DNA from: an uncultured Porphyromonas sp.
GTDB lineage: Bacteria; Bacteroidota; Bacteroidia; Bacteroidales; Porphyromonadaceae
Direction: 5' to 3'
Length of the DNA stretch: 56,690 nucleotides
NCBI GenBank assembly: GCA_900539765.1
Contig: UQDF01000004.1
Coordinates: 1 to 56,690, forward strand
Part shown: one piece after another, positions 17,350 through 25,567 of the stretch
Position numbering within the stretch: position 1 is the stretch's first letter
Layout: each line of letters starts with the position of its first letter
Notes under the pieces: model-generated
Database searches by the model: none
Told to the model about the DNA's origin: nothing
The model's input: only the letters and a program-made list of their open reading frames with translations
Made by a program: the position numbers and the translations under genes

Positions 17350-17512
17350 GCCACGTGGAAAATATCAAATCCCCACGTGGCTATTTTTTATTCTCCACGT
17401 AGGCGAGAAACGATTCCTCGGACATATCATTTGATTCCTCCGAAGTTTTATATCACGCCTACGTGGAGAATTTTTCTTTTCCACGTGGAGAATCGAGAAT
17501 CTCCACGTAGGG
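17350..17512 (+). repeat. R1 element, copy A (nested CACGTG hairpins)
   Basis: About 163 bp in the rodA-manC gap. Order: hairpin 1 between CCACGTGG at 17351 and 17373; a large stem with 15-bp arms TTCTCCACGTAGGCG (17391) and CGCCTACGTGGAGAA (17456); hairpin 3 between CCACGTGG at 17481 and CCACGTAGG at 17503. The loop of the large stem contains GATTCCTCCGAAGTTT. Copies B (27.7 kb) and C (41.3 kb, inverted) keep the same order. It is not coding. Confidence 0.9.
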
Positions 17513-17530
17513 ACGCTCGAAACGTGTAAC
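17509..17530 (+). repeat. R2 remnant next to R1 copy A
   Basis: AGGGACGC, five unrelated bases, then ACGTGTAAC: the same spaced pair that opens R2 at 41110-41131. Only this start is present. Confidence 0.45.
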
Positions 17531-17579
17531 GTGGCACGTCTCGGTGTTCATACTCATTGCGTGGCACCCTTTTTATTAG

Positions 17580-17587
17580 TAGCTTTG
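17580..17587 (+). promoter_or_regulatory. -7 box of manC
   Basis: TAGCTTTG with a TTG 20 nt upstream (17557-17559), a good Bacteroidota promoter, 30 nt before the manC ATG. Confidence 0.7.
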
Positions 17588-17617
17588 TAACAGCAAACTC
17601 AATACAACTCAACTCTC

Positions 17618-18706
17618 ATGGAGCATTACTATTGTGTCATCATGAGTGGCGGGGTGGGAAGTCGCTTTTGGCCTATCTCACGTCAGTCACGACCTAAGCA
17701 ATTTCTAGACTTCTTCGGCACGGGGAGTTCACTCCTACAGGATACCTACCGGCGGTTCCTGCGGATCGTCCCAGAGGATCACATCTACATCGTCACCCAT
17801 GCTGACTATGTCGACCTGACTCTCGAGCAGCTCCCAGCACTCAAGCGGGAGCAGATCCTTACCGAGCCTCTACGACGCAACACAGCCCCATGTATCGCCT
17901 ACGCCTGCTACCATATCCAGCAGCGAGACCCTAAGGCGTCGATCGTTGTGGCAGCTTCGGACCATATCATTATGAACGAGGATAGCTTCGTCCAGACGGT
18001 CAGCCAGTCACTTCGCTTTGCATCGCTACACCCTTACCTCCTGACGCTAGGCATCAAGCCCACAGCGCCCGAGACGGGATACGGTTACATACAGGTGGAC
18101 TCTAGCGAGAGAGCTCTCGACGGACAGTATCACAAGGTCAAGGTCTTTACCGAAAAGCCTAATCGTGAGATGGCCGAGATCTTCGTCTCCTGTGGCGAGT
18201 TCCTCTGGAACAGCGGTATGTTCGTCTGGCATGTCAAGACGATCCTAGATGCTTTTGCCAAGTATATGCCCGAGGTGAGCCGGCTCTTTACCGAGCGGGC
18301 TAGCGACTTCGGCACCGAGCGTGAGCAGAAGGCGATCGAGGAGATATACCCCTACTGCCCCAGTATCTCGATCGACTACGGAGTCTTGGAAAAAGCGGAC
18401 AACGTACTGGTCACTCCCGCCACTTTTGGCTGGGCTGACCTAGGCACCTGGGGGGCGCTCTATGACCAGAGCACCAAGGATCAGACGGGCAATGTGACAA
18501 ATCACGAGAAGACCCGATTTTACGAGTCGATGAATAATATCCTCTACATCGATGACCCCGACCTGCTGGCGGTCGTGCAGGGGGTCGACGACTGTATCAT
18601 CGCTAAGCATGGCAACGTGCTGCTGATCTGCAAGCGGGAGGCTGAGCAGAGCATCAAGAACTATGTCACCGATGTGGAGATAGAGTCTGGAGAGGACTAC
18701 ATCTGA
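17618..18706 (+). CDS. manC: Mannose-1-phosphate guanylyltransferase
   Basis: Makes GDP-mannose for surface polysaccharides. The 362-residue protein has the nucleotidyltransferase signature MSGGVGSRFWPISRQSRPKQF with the pyrophosphorylase GGxGxRxWPxSR...PKQ pattern, the ASDHIIM metal/substrate block, the TEKPNREMAEIF segment and LWNSGMFVW. It lacks the C-terminal mannose-6-phosphate isomerase cupin of bifunctional ManC/AlgA, so it is the single-domain type. The DUF2851 gene follows 16 nt behind. Confidence 0.93.
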   Translation: MEHYYCVIMSGGVGSRFWPISRQSRPKQFLDFFGTGSSLLQDTYRRFLRIVPEDHIYIVTHADYVDLTLEQLPALKREQILTEPLRRNTAPCIAYACYHIQQRDPKASIVVAASDHIIMNEDSFVQTVSQSLRFASLHPYLLTLGIKPTAPETGYGYIQVDSSERALDGQYHKVKVFTEKPNREMAEIFVSCGEFLWNSGMFVWHVKTILDAFAKYMPEVSRLFTERASDFGTEREQKAIEEIYPYCPSISIDYGVLEKADNVLVTPATFGWADLGTWGALYDQSTKDQTGNVTNHEKTRFYESMNNILYIDDPDLLAVVQGVDDCIIAKHGNVLLICKREAEQSIKNYVTDVEIESGEDYI

Positions 18707-18722
18707 CCTGACCACAGAGACG

Positions 18723-20081
18723 ATGCAGGAGACGTGGCTACACCAGATATGGGGCAATAGGCTCTACGAGTCGCTCACCTTCGAGCCACACCCCTGCATC
18801 CCCGAGGGGGTGACACCGATCGTCATCGACCCAGGACGATACAACACCAATGGCGGGCCTGACTTTAGCAATCTCAAGCTGCGTATAGGCTCTCTGACCT
18901 GGGCGGGCAATGGCGAGATACATTGCCATACGACAGACTGGCTACGACATGGGCATCAGCTGGACCCAGCTTACAATAGTGTACTGCTACACATTGTCCT
19001 GCAGGACGATGGCCCCATATCGCTACAGGCTGGCACACCGCCTATCACCTGCCGTATGCAGATCAATCCTGACTTGCTCGCCATAGCGCAGCAACTCACC
19101 GAGGCTCCACAGATACCTCGCTGTGGGGAGGCTTGCAGCCAGCTAGCAGAGGAGGTGCAGGCCGACTGGTTTGCACAGCTTACACATGAGCGACTGGACA
19201 AGAAGCGTCAGCAGATAGAGGCGGCGATGAGCTTTTTCAAGGGAGATCTGGCAGCGGTAACGCACCTCTTCCTAATGCGTTACCTAGGAGCTAAGGTAAA
19301 CCACGACGCATTCGAGCAGATCGCCCGCCAGCTCTCCCCCTCGATCCTACTCAAGCACAAAAGCTCGCCTCTAGCCCTCGAAGCGCTCCTCCTAGGTATG
19401 GGCGGACTGCTAGAGAATGACCCGATATCGCCCGAGGTAGATCAGTATAGGGAGCGACTGAGTGAGGAGTTTACCTTCCTAGCACATAAGTACCACCTGT
19501 CACCCCTACCGCCAGGCACCATCCGTATGCTACGACTGCGCCCGAGTGCCTTCCCGCATCGTCGACTGGCCTATCTAGCAGCGCTGTACTACCATAGTGA
19601 CAACCTGCCAGGGGAGCTGCTCCGCACATCGTCGTTGGCCCATCTCGAGCAGCTGCTCACCGTGACGCCCTCCGACTACTGGCAGCGACACTACCACTGG
19701 GGGAGCGAGTCGCATGCACAGCTCGGCACCATAGGACGTGCTACCATCGAGAGCATTGCGATCAATGTGGTCATACCGCTCCAGTACTACCTCACGCAGG
19801 AGCGTGACCTGCTGGGTCTCTCCTCAGCGAGCGACTCGCTGATGAGTGCCCACGACCTCCCCGCAGAGCGCAATAGTGTGGTGCGTCGCTTCGTCCACGA
19901 GGGGTTGCGTCCCCGCAGTGCTTATGACACGCAGGCACTGCTGCAGCTCTACGGGAACTACTGTGAGCCACGTCGCTGCTGGCTATGTCCCGTAGGGCGT
20001 ACGCTCCTACAGAGCTACGGCGCTATGACGCTACCGCCATCGGTCGGCGAAGCGACGGTTGCGTCACAGCGAGACGAGTAA
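18723..20081 (+). CDS. DUF2851 family protein
   Basis: A 452-residue soluble protein without signal peptide. The opening MQETWLHQIWGNRLY and the DPGRYNTNGGPDFSNLKLRI, GEIHCHTTDWLRHGH and HIVLQDD blocks are the recognisable marks of DUF2851, a family largely confined to Bacteroidota. The N-terminal third resembles a beta-rich nuclease-like fold with conserved Asp/Glu/His (an impression only), and four clustered Cys near residues 415-425 (YCEPRRCWLCPVG) could bind metal. It is probably co-transcribed with manC. Its stop codon lies inside the outermost arm of repeat R2. Function unknown. Confidence 0.85.
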   Translation: MQETWLHQIWGNRLYESLTFEPHPCIPEGVTPIVIDPGRYNTNGGPDFSNLKLRIGSLTWAGNGEIHCHTTDWLRHGHQLDPAYNSVLLHIVLQDDGPISLQAGTPPITCRMQINPDLLAIAQQLTEAPQIPRCGEACSQLAEEVQADWFAQLTHERLDKKRQQIEAAMSFFKGDLAAVTHLFLMRYLGAKVNHDAFEQIARQLSPSILLKHKSSPLALEALLLGMGGLLENDPISPEVDQYRERLSEEFTFLAHKYHLSPLPPGTIRMLRLRPSAFPHRRLAYLAALYYHSDNLPGELLRTSSLAHLEQLLTVTPSDYWQRHYHWGSESHAQLGTIGRATIESIAINVVIPLQYYLTQERDLLGLSSASDSLMSAHDLPAERNSVVRRFVHEGLRPRSAYDTQALLQLYGNYCEPRRCWLCPVGRTLLQSYGAMTLPPSVGEATVASQRDE

Positions 20082-20092
20082 CGATGATACGT

Positions 20093-20281
20093 GTAACCCG
20101 CTGTAGGGACGCACGATCTGTGCGTCCGTTGTCGTTAAAATCACGACGTTGCAATGTTTGATGCAACACTTGACTCTGTAACCTTTGACGGGAACGGACG
20201 CACAGATCGTGCGTCCCTACACGGCAACATCTCGCTTTGATACAACGGACGCACGAGCCGTGCGTCCCTACAGCGGGTTAC
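20093..20281. repeat. R2 element, copy 1 (GGACGCAC/GTGCGTCC hairpins inside long inverted ends)
   Basis: The element is bounded by perfect 23-bp inverted ends at 20093-20115 and 20259-20281. Inside are three short hairpins of the form GGACGCAC-loop-GTGCGTCC (near 20107, 20200 and 20246). A further 10-bp inverted pair (20073-20082 and 20277-20286) reaches back into the DUF2851 stop codon. It fills nearly the whole 308-base gap before tRNA-Met. Copy 2 is at 41.1 kb. Not coding. Confidence 0.85.
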
Positions 20282-20350
20282 TCGTCAAGGGCGTCCCTAG
20301 AAATCATTGCAGATTTTTGCCGAAGCGTTGGTTTGTTCGGAAATATTGTG

Positions 20351-20358
20351 TACCTTTG
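20351..20358 (+). promoter_or_regulatory. -7 box of tRNA-Met
   Basis: TACCTTTG with TTG 20 nt upstream (20328-20330), 31 nt before the tRNA. Confidence 0.7.
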
Positions 20359-20389
20359 CATCGTCTAAGGGGATAGCCCCTCTGTGGAT

Positions 20390-20463
20390 GGCGAGGTAGC
20401 TCAGCTGGTTAGAGCGTCGGATTCATAATCCGGAGGTCGAGGGATCGTGCCCCTCTCTCGCTA
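20390..20463 (+). tRNA. tRNA-Met (anticodon CAT), unusual T loop
   Basis: A 74-nt cloverleaf with all four stems: acceptor GGCGAGG / TCTCGCT (G-T pairs at both ends), D stem GCTC/GAGC, anticodon stem TCGGA/TCCGG around loop TTCATAA, T stem GAGGG/CCCTC. The discriminator is A and CCA is not encoded. The first acceptor pair is not the mismatch of initiator tRNA, so it is elongator Met or, less likely, a lysidine-modified Ile2. The T loop reads ATCGTGC where TTCGANC is expected: positions 54 and 58 are A and T, the reverse of the near-universal T54/A58. Confidence 0.92.
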
Positions 20464-20465
20464 CA

Positions 20466-20506
20466 AACAAAAAAAAGAACAGCACCTTGACTGCGGTCAA
20501 GGTGCT
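20466..20506 (-). terminator. Terminator of the dnaN-ridA operon
   Basis: 11-bp stem AGCACCTTGAC / GTCAAGGTGCT; read on the minus strand it is followed by a run of eight T (plus-strand A run before 20476). It sits about 46 nt past the ridA stop, immediately beyond tRNA-Met. Confidence 0.85.
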
Positions 20507-20551
20507 GCTCTGCTATTATGTAGGGAGGCTACTTAAGACTGTACACAGTCA

Positions 20552-20929
20552 CTACTTGTGTGCGATCACTTCGATCTCGACGAGTCCGCCCTTGGGGAGG
20601 GTCTTGACAGCTACGGCTGAGCGTGCTGGGAAGGCTCCTGAGAAGTGCTTCTCATAGACTGCATTCATTGCAGCAAAGTCGCTCATATCAGCGAGAAAGC
20701 AGGTGGTCTTGACGACCTGATCGAAGGTAAAGCCAGCCTCGTCGAGGATAGCCTTCAGATTGCGAAAGACTTGCTCCGTCTGCGCTGAGACATCCTCTGA
20801 TACGAAAGCACCAGACTTGGGATCCAGGCCTAGCTGACCAGAGGTGATGAGCATGTCGCCGAAGGCTATTGCCTGGCTGTAAGGTCCGATAGCTGCGGGA
20901 GCGTTTGGGGTGGAGATTACTTTTTTCAT
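20552..20929 (-). CDS. ridA: RidA family reactive-imine deaminase
   Basis: Hydrolyses 2-aminoacrylate and related imines released by PLP enzymes, protecting the cell from damage. At 125 residues it is a typical trimeric YjgF/YER057c protein: STPNAPAAIGPYSQAI at the start, GQLGLDPKSG, and the substrate-binding Arg in FPARSAVAVKTLPKGGLVEIEVIA. Last gene of the seven-gene dnaN operon, 28 nt after rlmB. Confidence 0.94.
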   Translation of the reverse strand: MKKVISTPNAPAAIGPYSQAIAFGDMLITSGQLGLDPKSGAFVSEDVSAQTEQVFRNLKAILDEAGFTFDQVVKTTCFLADMSDFAAMNAVYEKHFSGAFPARSAVAVKTLPKGGLVEIEVIAHK

Positions 20930-20957
20930 AGTATACTTCTGATTGTATTGTGAACTT

Positions 20958-21701
20958 TTATAGGTTTGCGTTGTGCTGACGAACGACCTCGTAGAGCATG
21001 ATGCCGGTAGCGACCGATACGTTGAGCGAGGAGATTTGTCCCAGCTGAGGTATCGAGACGCGGTCGGTGAGTTGCTTGAGGACGCCCGTGGAGATACCTT
21101 TTTGCTCCGACCCCATGACGATGCCGAGGGGTGGCGTCATCGGGAGGGAGGTGTAGTTTGTCGTGGCGTCTACATCGGCTCCGACGAGCTGCAGACCGCT
21201 ATCCCGTAGGAAGCGGCAGGCGGTCACGAGGTCACGCTCACGACAGACGGGGATGCGCATGAGCGCTCCTGCGGAGGCATTGACCGCATCGGCCGTGACG
21301 GAGACGCTATCTCGCTCGGGGATGACGATAGCATGGACGCCTGCGCATTCGCAAGTACGAGCGATGGCGCCAAAGTTGCGCACGTCGGTAACTCCGTCGA
21401 GCAGTACGATAAAGGGCATCTGCCCTTCGTCATAAAGCATCGGTATGAGCGACTCTAGACGGGTGTAGGTGATCGGCGAGATGAGCGCTACGACCCCTTG
21501 GTGAGCACCCCGTGTGAAGCGGTTGAGACGCTCGGCGGGAACCTCCATGACGGGTATGCCCTGAGCGCGTGCGGTGCGCTTGATCTCTAGGAGTTCGCCA
21601 GTGACGGCTCCTTTCTTCATATAGATCTTGTCTATGTCGCTATGAGAGGCGAGGCTCTCATTGAGAGCGTGGATGCCGTAGATGAGTTTTTGCTTAATCA
21701 T
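20958..21701 (-). CDS. rlmB: 23S rRNA (guanosine-2'-O-) methyltransferase, RlmB type
   Basis: SPOUT-family 2'-O-methyltransferase acting on 23S rRNA. I place the start at 21701 (MIKQKLIYGIHALNE, 247 residues) because family members begin at the KxxxYGxHAxxE block; a longer frame to 21758 would add an unrelated 19 residues inside recN. An N-terminal substrate-binding domain (about 1-75) is followed by the knotted domain with NFGAIARTCECAG, VMGSEQKGIS and ISSLNVSVATGIMLYE. It overlaps the recN end by 8 nt. A TrmH-like tRNA target cannot be excluded. Confidence 0.9.
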   Translation of the reverse strand: MIKQKLIYGIHALNESLASHSDIDKIYMKKGAVTGELLEIKRTARAQGIPVMEVPAERLNRFTRGAHQGVVALISPITYTRLESLIPMLYDEGQMPFIVLLDGVTDVRNFGAIARTCECAGVHAIVIPERDSVSVTADAVNASAGALMRIPVCRERDLVTACRFLRDSGLQLVGADVDATTNYTSLPMTPPLGIVMGSEQKGISTGVLKQLTDRVSIPQLGQISSLNVSVATGIMLYEVVRQHNANL

Positions 21702-23376
21702 GTGCTGTAAGTAATGTGTGTGCGGCAGCGATGGCCTCGGGGGTGATCTGGTCGCCACTCTGGAGGCGTGCTATCTCGTTGATGCGCTCTTCGGGCATGA
21801 GAAGGCGCAGGTGCGAGTGGGTCTCGCCGTTGGTCTCCTCCTTATAAATAAGTATGTGCTGGGTGGCTGCCGAAGCGATCTGCGGTAGGTGGGTGATGAC
21901 GAAGATCTGCTGGCGCTCGCCCATCGTATGAAGCATATCGCCTATGCGGGAGGCTGCGATGCCTGAGGTGCCGGTGTCGATCTCGTCAAAGACGATAGCG
22001 GGCGATGTGGCCAGCTCGGCGAGGCTCGTGGCGGCTTGACTGCGGAGTGCCTTGAGTGCTAGCATCAGTCGGGCTATCTCACCGCCCGAAGCGACGTCTG
22101 TGACGGGGCGGAGTGGCTGATCGCTGTTGGCTGAGAGCAGGAAGTCGACCTGATCCATACCTCGCTCGGTCGGCTTGTCTAGAAGCTGCAGCGCTATGTC
22201 AAAGCGTGCGTGCGGCATCTCTAGCTGGCAGAGCGTCTTGGTGACACTCCGTGCGATCGTCTTAGCAACCTTAGCACGAGCCTCGTGGAGCTGCTTGCCT
22301 AAGGTGAGGACTGCGGTGCGCTGCTGGAGCACTGCGGTGCGTAGTGCGGCTAGTTCTTGCTCATACTGAGCGGTGTGAGCGAGCTTGGTGCCAAGCTCTT
22401 GGCTGTACTCGATGAGCTCTTCGGGGGATAGGAGGTTATGCTTTTTGAGCAAAGCATTGACGCCACCTAGGATCGTATTGATCTCCTCGAGGCGCGCCGG
22501 ATTGTAGGCGACCTCGCCCTGCAGACGGCTCAAGTCGCTCTCGATGTCGTCTAGCTCGATGACGAGGCTCCGCATACGCTCGGTGTAGTTGCTGAGCTCG
22601 GGGAGATAAGCGGCAGTCTGCTCCATCTGCTCCTGCGCTGTCGTGAGCTGATCGACGATGCTGTGCGGTCTATTGAGTAGCGCTAGGATGCTCTGCAAGC
22701 CTTCCTGTATCTCCTGCGTGTGGGTGAGTCGCTCCGCCTCGTCGGTAAGGTCGGTGAGCGAGTACTGCTCGAGCTTGAGCGCAGCGATCTCCTCGTAGGC
22801 TCGACTGTTCAGCTCATACTCGGCCTCGGCTTGCTGCGCCTCTGTGCGTAGCTTCTTGAGTCGTATGGCGTTGTCGTGATACTGCTGATAAGCGCTGTGG
22901 TACGCCTCGACAAGCTGCGCCTCAGCTCCTAGCTGCGAGTCGATCAGTGCGATCTGGTAAGCGCCCTCACGGAGCAAAAGGTTGCGATGCTGTGAGTGAA
23001 CGTCCAGAAGGAGTGCGCCCAGCTCTTCCAGCTGAGCAAGGGTCACAGGCGTATCATTGACGAAGATGCGACTACGTCCCGTCTGTCGTATCTCACGACG
23101 TACGAGACAGCTCTCCTCGGTCTCTAGCTCCTGCGCTTGCATCCATTCGATGACCTGAGGACTGAGCTGAGTAAACTCCCCCTCGATGACCGCCTTCTGG
23201 CAGCCTTGACGAACGGTCGATATGTCGGCACGCCCTCCTGCGAGCAGCTGTAGGGCTGAGACAAAGATACTCTTGCCCGCTCCCGTCTCGCCCGTGACCG
23301 CTATGAGTCCCGTGGGGAAGGTGCAGCTAAGCTCCTCGATGAGGATGTAGTCCCGTATGTATAAGCTATGCAGCAT
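21694..23376 (-). CDS. recN: DNA repair protein RecN
   Basis: SMC-like ATPase in double-strand break repair. 560 residues: Walker A GETGAGKS near residue 35, a long central coiled coil (about 155-365) with hinge region, then the signature ASGGEIARLMLALK and Walker B IVFDEIDTGTSG with the following HLPQIAS. Length normal. It sits 9 nt after porD. Confidence 0.96.
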   Translation of the reverse strand: MLHSLYIRDYILIEELSCTFPTGLIAVTGETGAGKSIFVSALQLLAGGRADISTVRQGCQKAVIEGEFTQLSPQVIEWMQAQELETEESCLVRREIRQTGRSRIFVNDTPVTLAQLEELGALLLDVHSQHRNLLLREGAYQIALIDSQLGAEAQLVEAYHSAYQQYHDNAIRLKKLRTEAQQAEAEYELNSRAYEEIAALKLEQYSLTDLTDEAERLTHTQEIQEGLQSILALLNRPHSIVDQLTTAQEQMEQTAAYLPELSNYTERMRSLVIELDDIESDLSRLQGEVAYNPARLEEINTILGGVNALLKKHNLLSPEELIEYSQELGTKLAHTAQYEQELAALRTAVLQQRTAVLTLGKQLHEARAKVAKTIARSVTKTLCQLEMPHARFDIALQLLDKPTERGMDQVDFLLSANSDQPLRPVTDVASGGEIARLMLALKALRSQAATSLAELATSPAIVFDEIDTGTSGIAASRIGDMLHTMGERQQIFVITHLPQIASAATQHILIYKEETNGETHSHLRLLMPEERINEIARLQSGDQITPEAIAAAHTLLTAHD

Positions 23377-23385
23377 GGAGTATAG

Positions 23386-24306
23386 TTACTTCTTCAGGGC
23401 TGAGAGCTTGCTATCTTCCGTTGGATAGATCTTCGAGAGCGTCTTGTAAGCTGCCATGCGGCTCTCCTGTGGAGCGCCTTCGACCAGAAGAGGTAGCTCG
23501 TCTAGCTTGGTCTGTGCGAAGATCTGTAGGAGCGGCGACAAACTATTGGCCTGCCAGGTCTCCTCCAGGAGGGAGAGCTGCTCTAATATATTGGTGTAGC
23601 CACGACGTAAGTTGCTCGTGAGGAGGTCTAGTCCCTGGCGATGGTACTGATACCAGTAGTTGCGCCACGGCTGGTGTGCCGGATCGTTGTAAGCTTGGCT
23701 GATAGCGTAGCGGTTGTTGTCGCTGGCGTAAGCTTTCCAGCCCGACCAGTCCATCATCTGCTGAGCTGTCGCCACCAGCTGCTGCATCTGTCGCGCAGCG
23801 TAGTCGCCCCCGAGAGGCGCAAAGGAGTCAAAGTCTAGAGCTAAGATGAGATAAGCGTAGAAAGCGACCGTCGCCACAAGGTTATTGTCTATCTGTGTGG
23901 GCGCATAGACGAGTGGTTGGTAGGGAGCGTACTGGAAGTTTAGCTCACGGTCTAGATGCACCAGCAGCGGGGTCGTATAGGAGGCTCCGTAGACGGGGCG
24001 CTGTGCGGATATGCTTAGCTCCGCCGTGTAGAGTCCGTCGTCAGAGACGCTCACGAGGTTCAGACCCCAGGCGCACTCGATCCGCTCCATCGGCGAGAAG
24101 GTGGCGTTCGTCCATCGCGTCTGATTGATCATCTCGGTCAACTGCTGGGTCAAGTCGGAGACGATCGCCTGATCGGCAGAGGAGCCGAGACGATCCACAT
24201 TGACCGTGACACGTGCATTCAGCTCCTGCGCTAGGCTCTGCGCAGGGAGCCATAGGAGTAGTGCCACTAAAGCTAGGAGAAAACGCTTCATAAGATCAAG
24301 CTTCAT
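23386..24306 (-). CDS. porD: Type IX secretion-associated PorD (DUF4835)
   Basis: A secreted 306-residue protein with a signal peptide ending near SLAQELN; an alternative start at 24291 (MKRFLLALVALLL) gives a tidier signal and is equally possible. The body (RVTVNVDRLGSS, NATFSPMERIECAW, PLLVHLDRELNFQYAPYQPL, FDSFAPLGGDYAARQMQQLV, WSGWKAYASDNNRYAISQAYNDP) matches the DUF4835 family, known in P. gingivalis as PorD and needed for gingipain secretion. In Bacteroidota it usually sits between coaBC and recN, exactly as here, so the neighbour order supports the call. Confidence 0.88.
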   Translation of the reverse strand: MKLDLMKRFLLALVALLLWLPAQSLAQELNARVTVNVDRLGSSADQAIVSDLTQQLTEMINQTRWTNATFSPMERIECAWGLNLVSVSDDGLYTAELSISAQRPVYGASYTTPLLVHLDRELNFQYAPYQPLVYAPTQIDNNLVATVAFYAYLILALDFDSFAPLGGDYAARQMQQLVATAQQMMDWSGWKAYASDNNRYAISQAYNDPAHQPWRNYWYQYHRQGLDLLTSNLRRGYTNILEQLSLLEETWQANSLSPLLQIFAQTKLDELPLLVEGAPQESRMAAYKTLSKIYPTEDSKLSALKK

Positions 24307-24310
24307 AAGA

Positions 24311-25540
24311 CTAAACGAGCTGTGTGCGATGCTTGAGTACGAAGTCTACGATCTGCTCCGCCACGACCGCCTTGCTCTCTAGCGGCAGGTCGCATCGAGT
24401 GCCCGCTTTGTCTAGTATTAGCACCTTATTGGTCGGAACTCCAAAGCCCGCACCCGCATCGCTCGTCGAGTTAAGCACAATCGCATCGAGATGCTTGTTG
24501 TGTAGCTTGCTCTCGGCTGCGGAGGTATCCACAGAAGTCTCCAGAGCAAAGCCAACTAAGTACTGTCCTGCCCGGCGCTGCGCCCCAAGAGTCGCAGCTA
24601 TATCGGGATTTTGCGTCAGCGTGAGCTGCATCTGCTCACCGCCACGACGCTCCTTCTTGATCTTCCCTGACACACGCTCCTCGGGTCGGTAGTCAGCCAC
24701 CGCTGCTGCAAAGATCGCTATCGAGCTACGCCCGAAGGTCTCCTGAGCTGCCTCCAGCATCTCTTCGGCTGTCATCACGGGGTGTACGACAATGTGCGGA
24801 TTGGTGGGACGGAGATGCGTTGGCCCCAAGACCAAATGTACCTCGGCGCCCTGACGTGCCAAAGCTTCCGCCAGCGAGATGCCCATCAGTCCCGACGAAT
24901 GGTTGCCTATGAAGCGCACATCGTCGATCGGCTCGTAGGTAGGCCCAGCTGTGATGGTGACGCACTCCCCCGCTAAGGGCAACTCCTCCGTTGTAGCGGT
25001 GAGCATTGCGACCGCCTGCTCTAAGATCTCCTCTGGCTCCTGCATACGTCCCCGCCCAGTCAGTCCACTAGCGAGAAAGCCCTCAGCGGGTAGCGCTTGT
25101 GCCACACCGTCTTGCGCCAGTATCTCCAGATTGCGGGCGGTCGTCGGGTGAGACCACATGTCTAGATCCATCGCAGGGGCGATCAGCACGGGGGCGCGCA
25201 TCGCTAGGTAAGTGGTCACGAGGATATTGTCGGCAATGCCGTGCGCCATCTTGCCGATCGTGCTAGCCGTGGCGGGAGCTATGATCATCAGATCGGCCCA
25301 AGTACCCAGCGTCACGTGACTATGCCACGAGCCGTCACGACGATCGAAGAAGTCTGAGACCACCGCATGCTGCGAAAGCGTGGCGAGCGTCAGTGGCGTG
25401 ATGAACTCCTTAGCAGCAGGCGTCATAACCACCTGCACCTCGGCACCTTCCTTGATCAGCAGACGTACGAGCGAGGCACTCTTGTAGGCGGCTATCCCGC
25501 CGGTGATCCCTACAACTATATGTTTGTCCTGTAAGCGCAT
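24311..25540 (-). CDS. coaBC: Bifunctional phosphopantothenoylcysteine decarboxylase / phosphopantothenate-cysteine ligase
   Basis: Two successive steps of coenzyme A synthesis. 409 residues. The N-terminal CoaC flavodoxin-like domain (about 1-185) begins HIVVGITGGIAAYKS and has the catalytic-His region SWHSHV and the APAMDLDMW motif. The C-terminal CoaB domain (about 190-409) has TAGPTYEPIDDVRFIGNHSSG, AAVADYRP and KIKK. It ends 4 nt before porD. Confidence 0.95.
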   Translation of the reverse strand: MRLQDKHIVVGITGGIAAYKSASLVRLLIKEGAEVQVVMTPAAKEFITPLTLATLSQHAVVSDFFDRRDGSWHSHVTLGTWADLMIIAPATASTIGKMAHGIADNILVTTYLAMRAPVLIAPAMDLDMWSHPTTARNLEILAQDGVAQALPAEGFLASGLTGRGRMQEPEEILEQAVAMLTATTEELPLAGECVTITAGPTYEPIDDVRFIGNHSSGLMGISLAEALARQGAEVHLVLGPTHLRPTNPHIVVHPVMTAEEMLEAAQETFGRSSIAIFAAAVADYRPEERVSGKIKKERRGGEQMQLTLTQNPDIAATLGAQRRAGQYLVGFALETSVDTSAAESKLHNKHLDAIVLNSTSDAGAGFGVPTNKVLILDKAGTRCDLPLESKAVVAEQIVDFVLKHRTQLV

Positions 25541-25567
25541 GGCTATCTATCGTGTGGCGTGACGGCT

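Noticed and set aside
17347..17529. Open frame through R1 copy A
   Set aside because: It consists of repeat sequence and the frame is not kept in copies B and C.
20185..20376. 63-residue frame in R2 copy 1
   Set aside because: Lies wholly in repeat and tRNA promoter sequence.
21702..21758. Longer N-terminus for RlmB
   Set aside because: The extra 19 residues lie inside recN in another frame and do not fit the family start.
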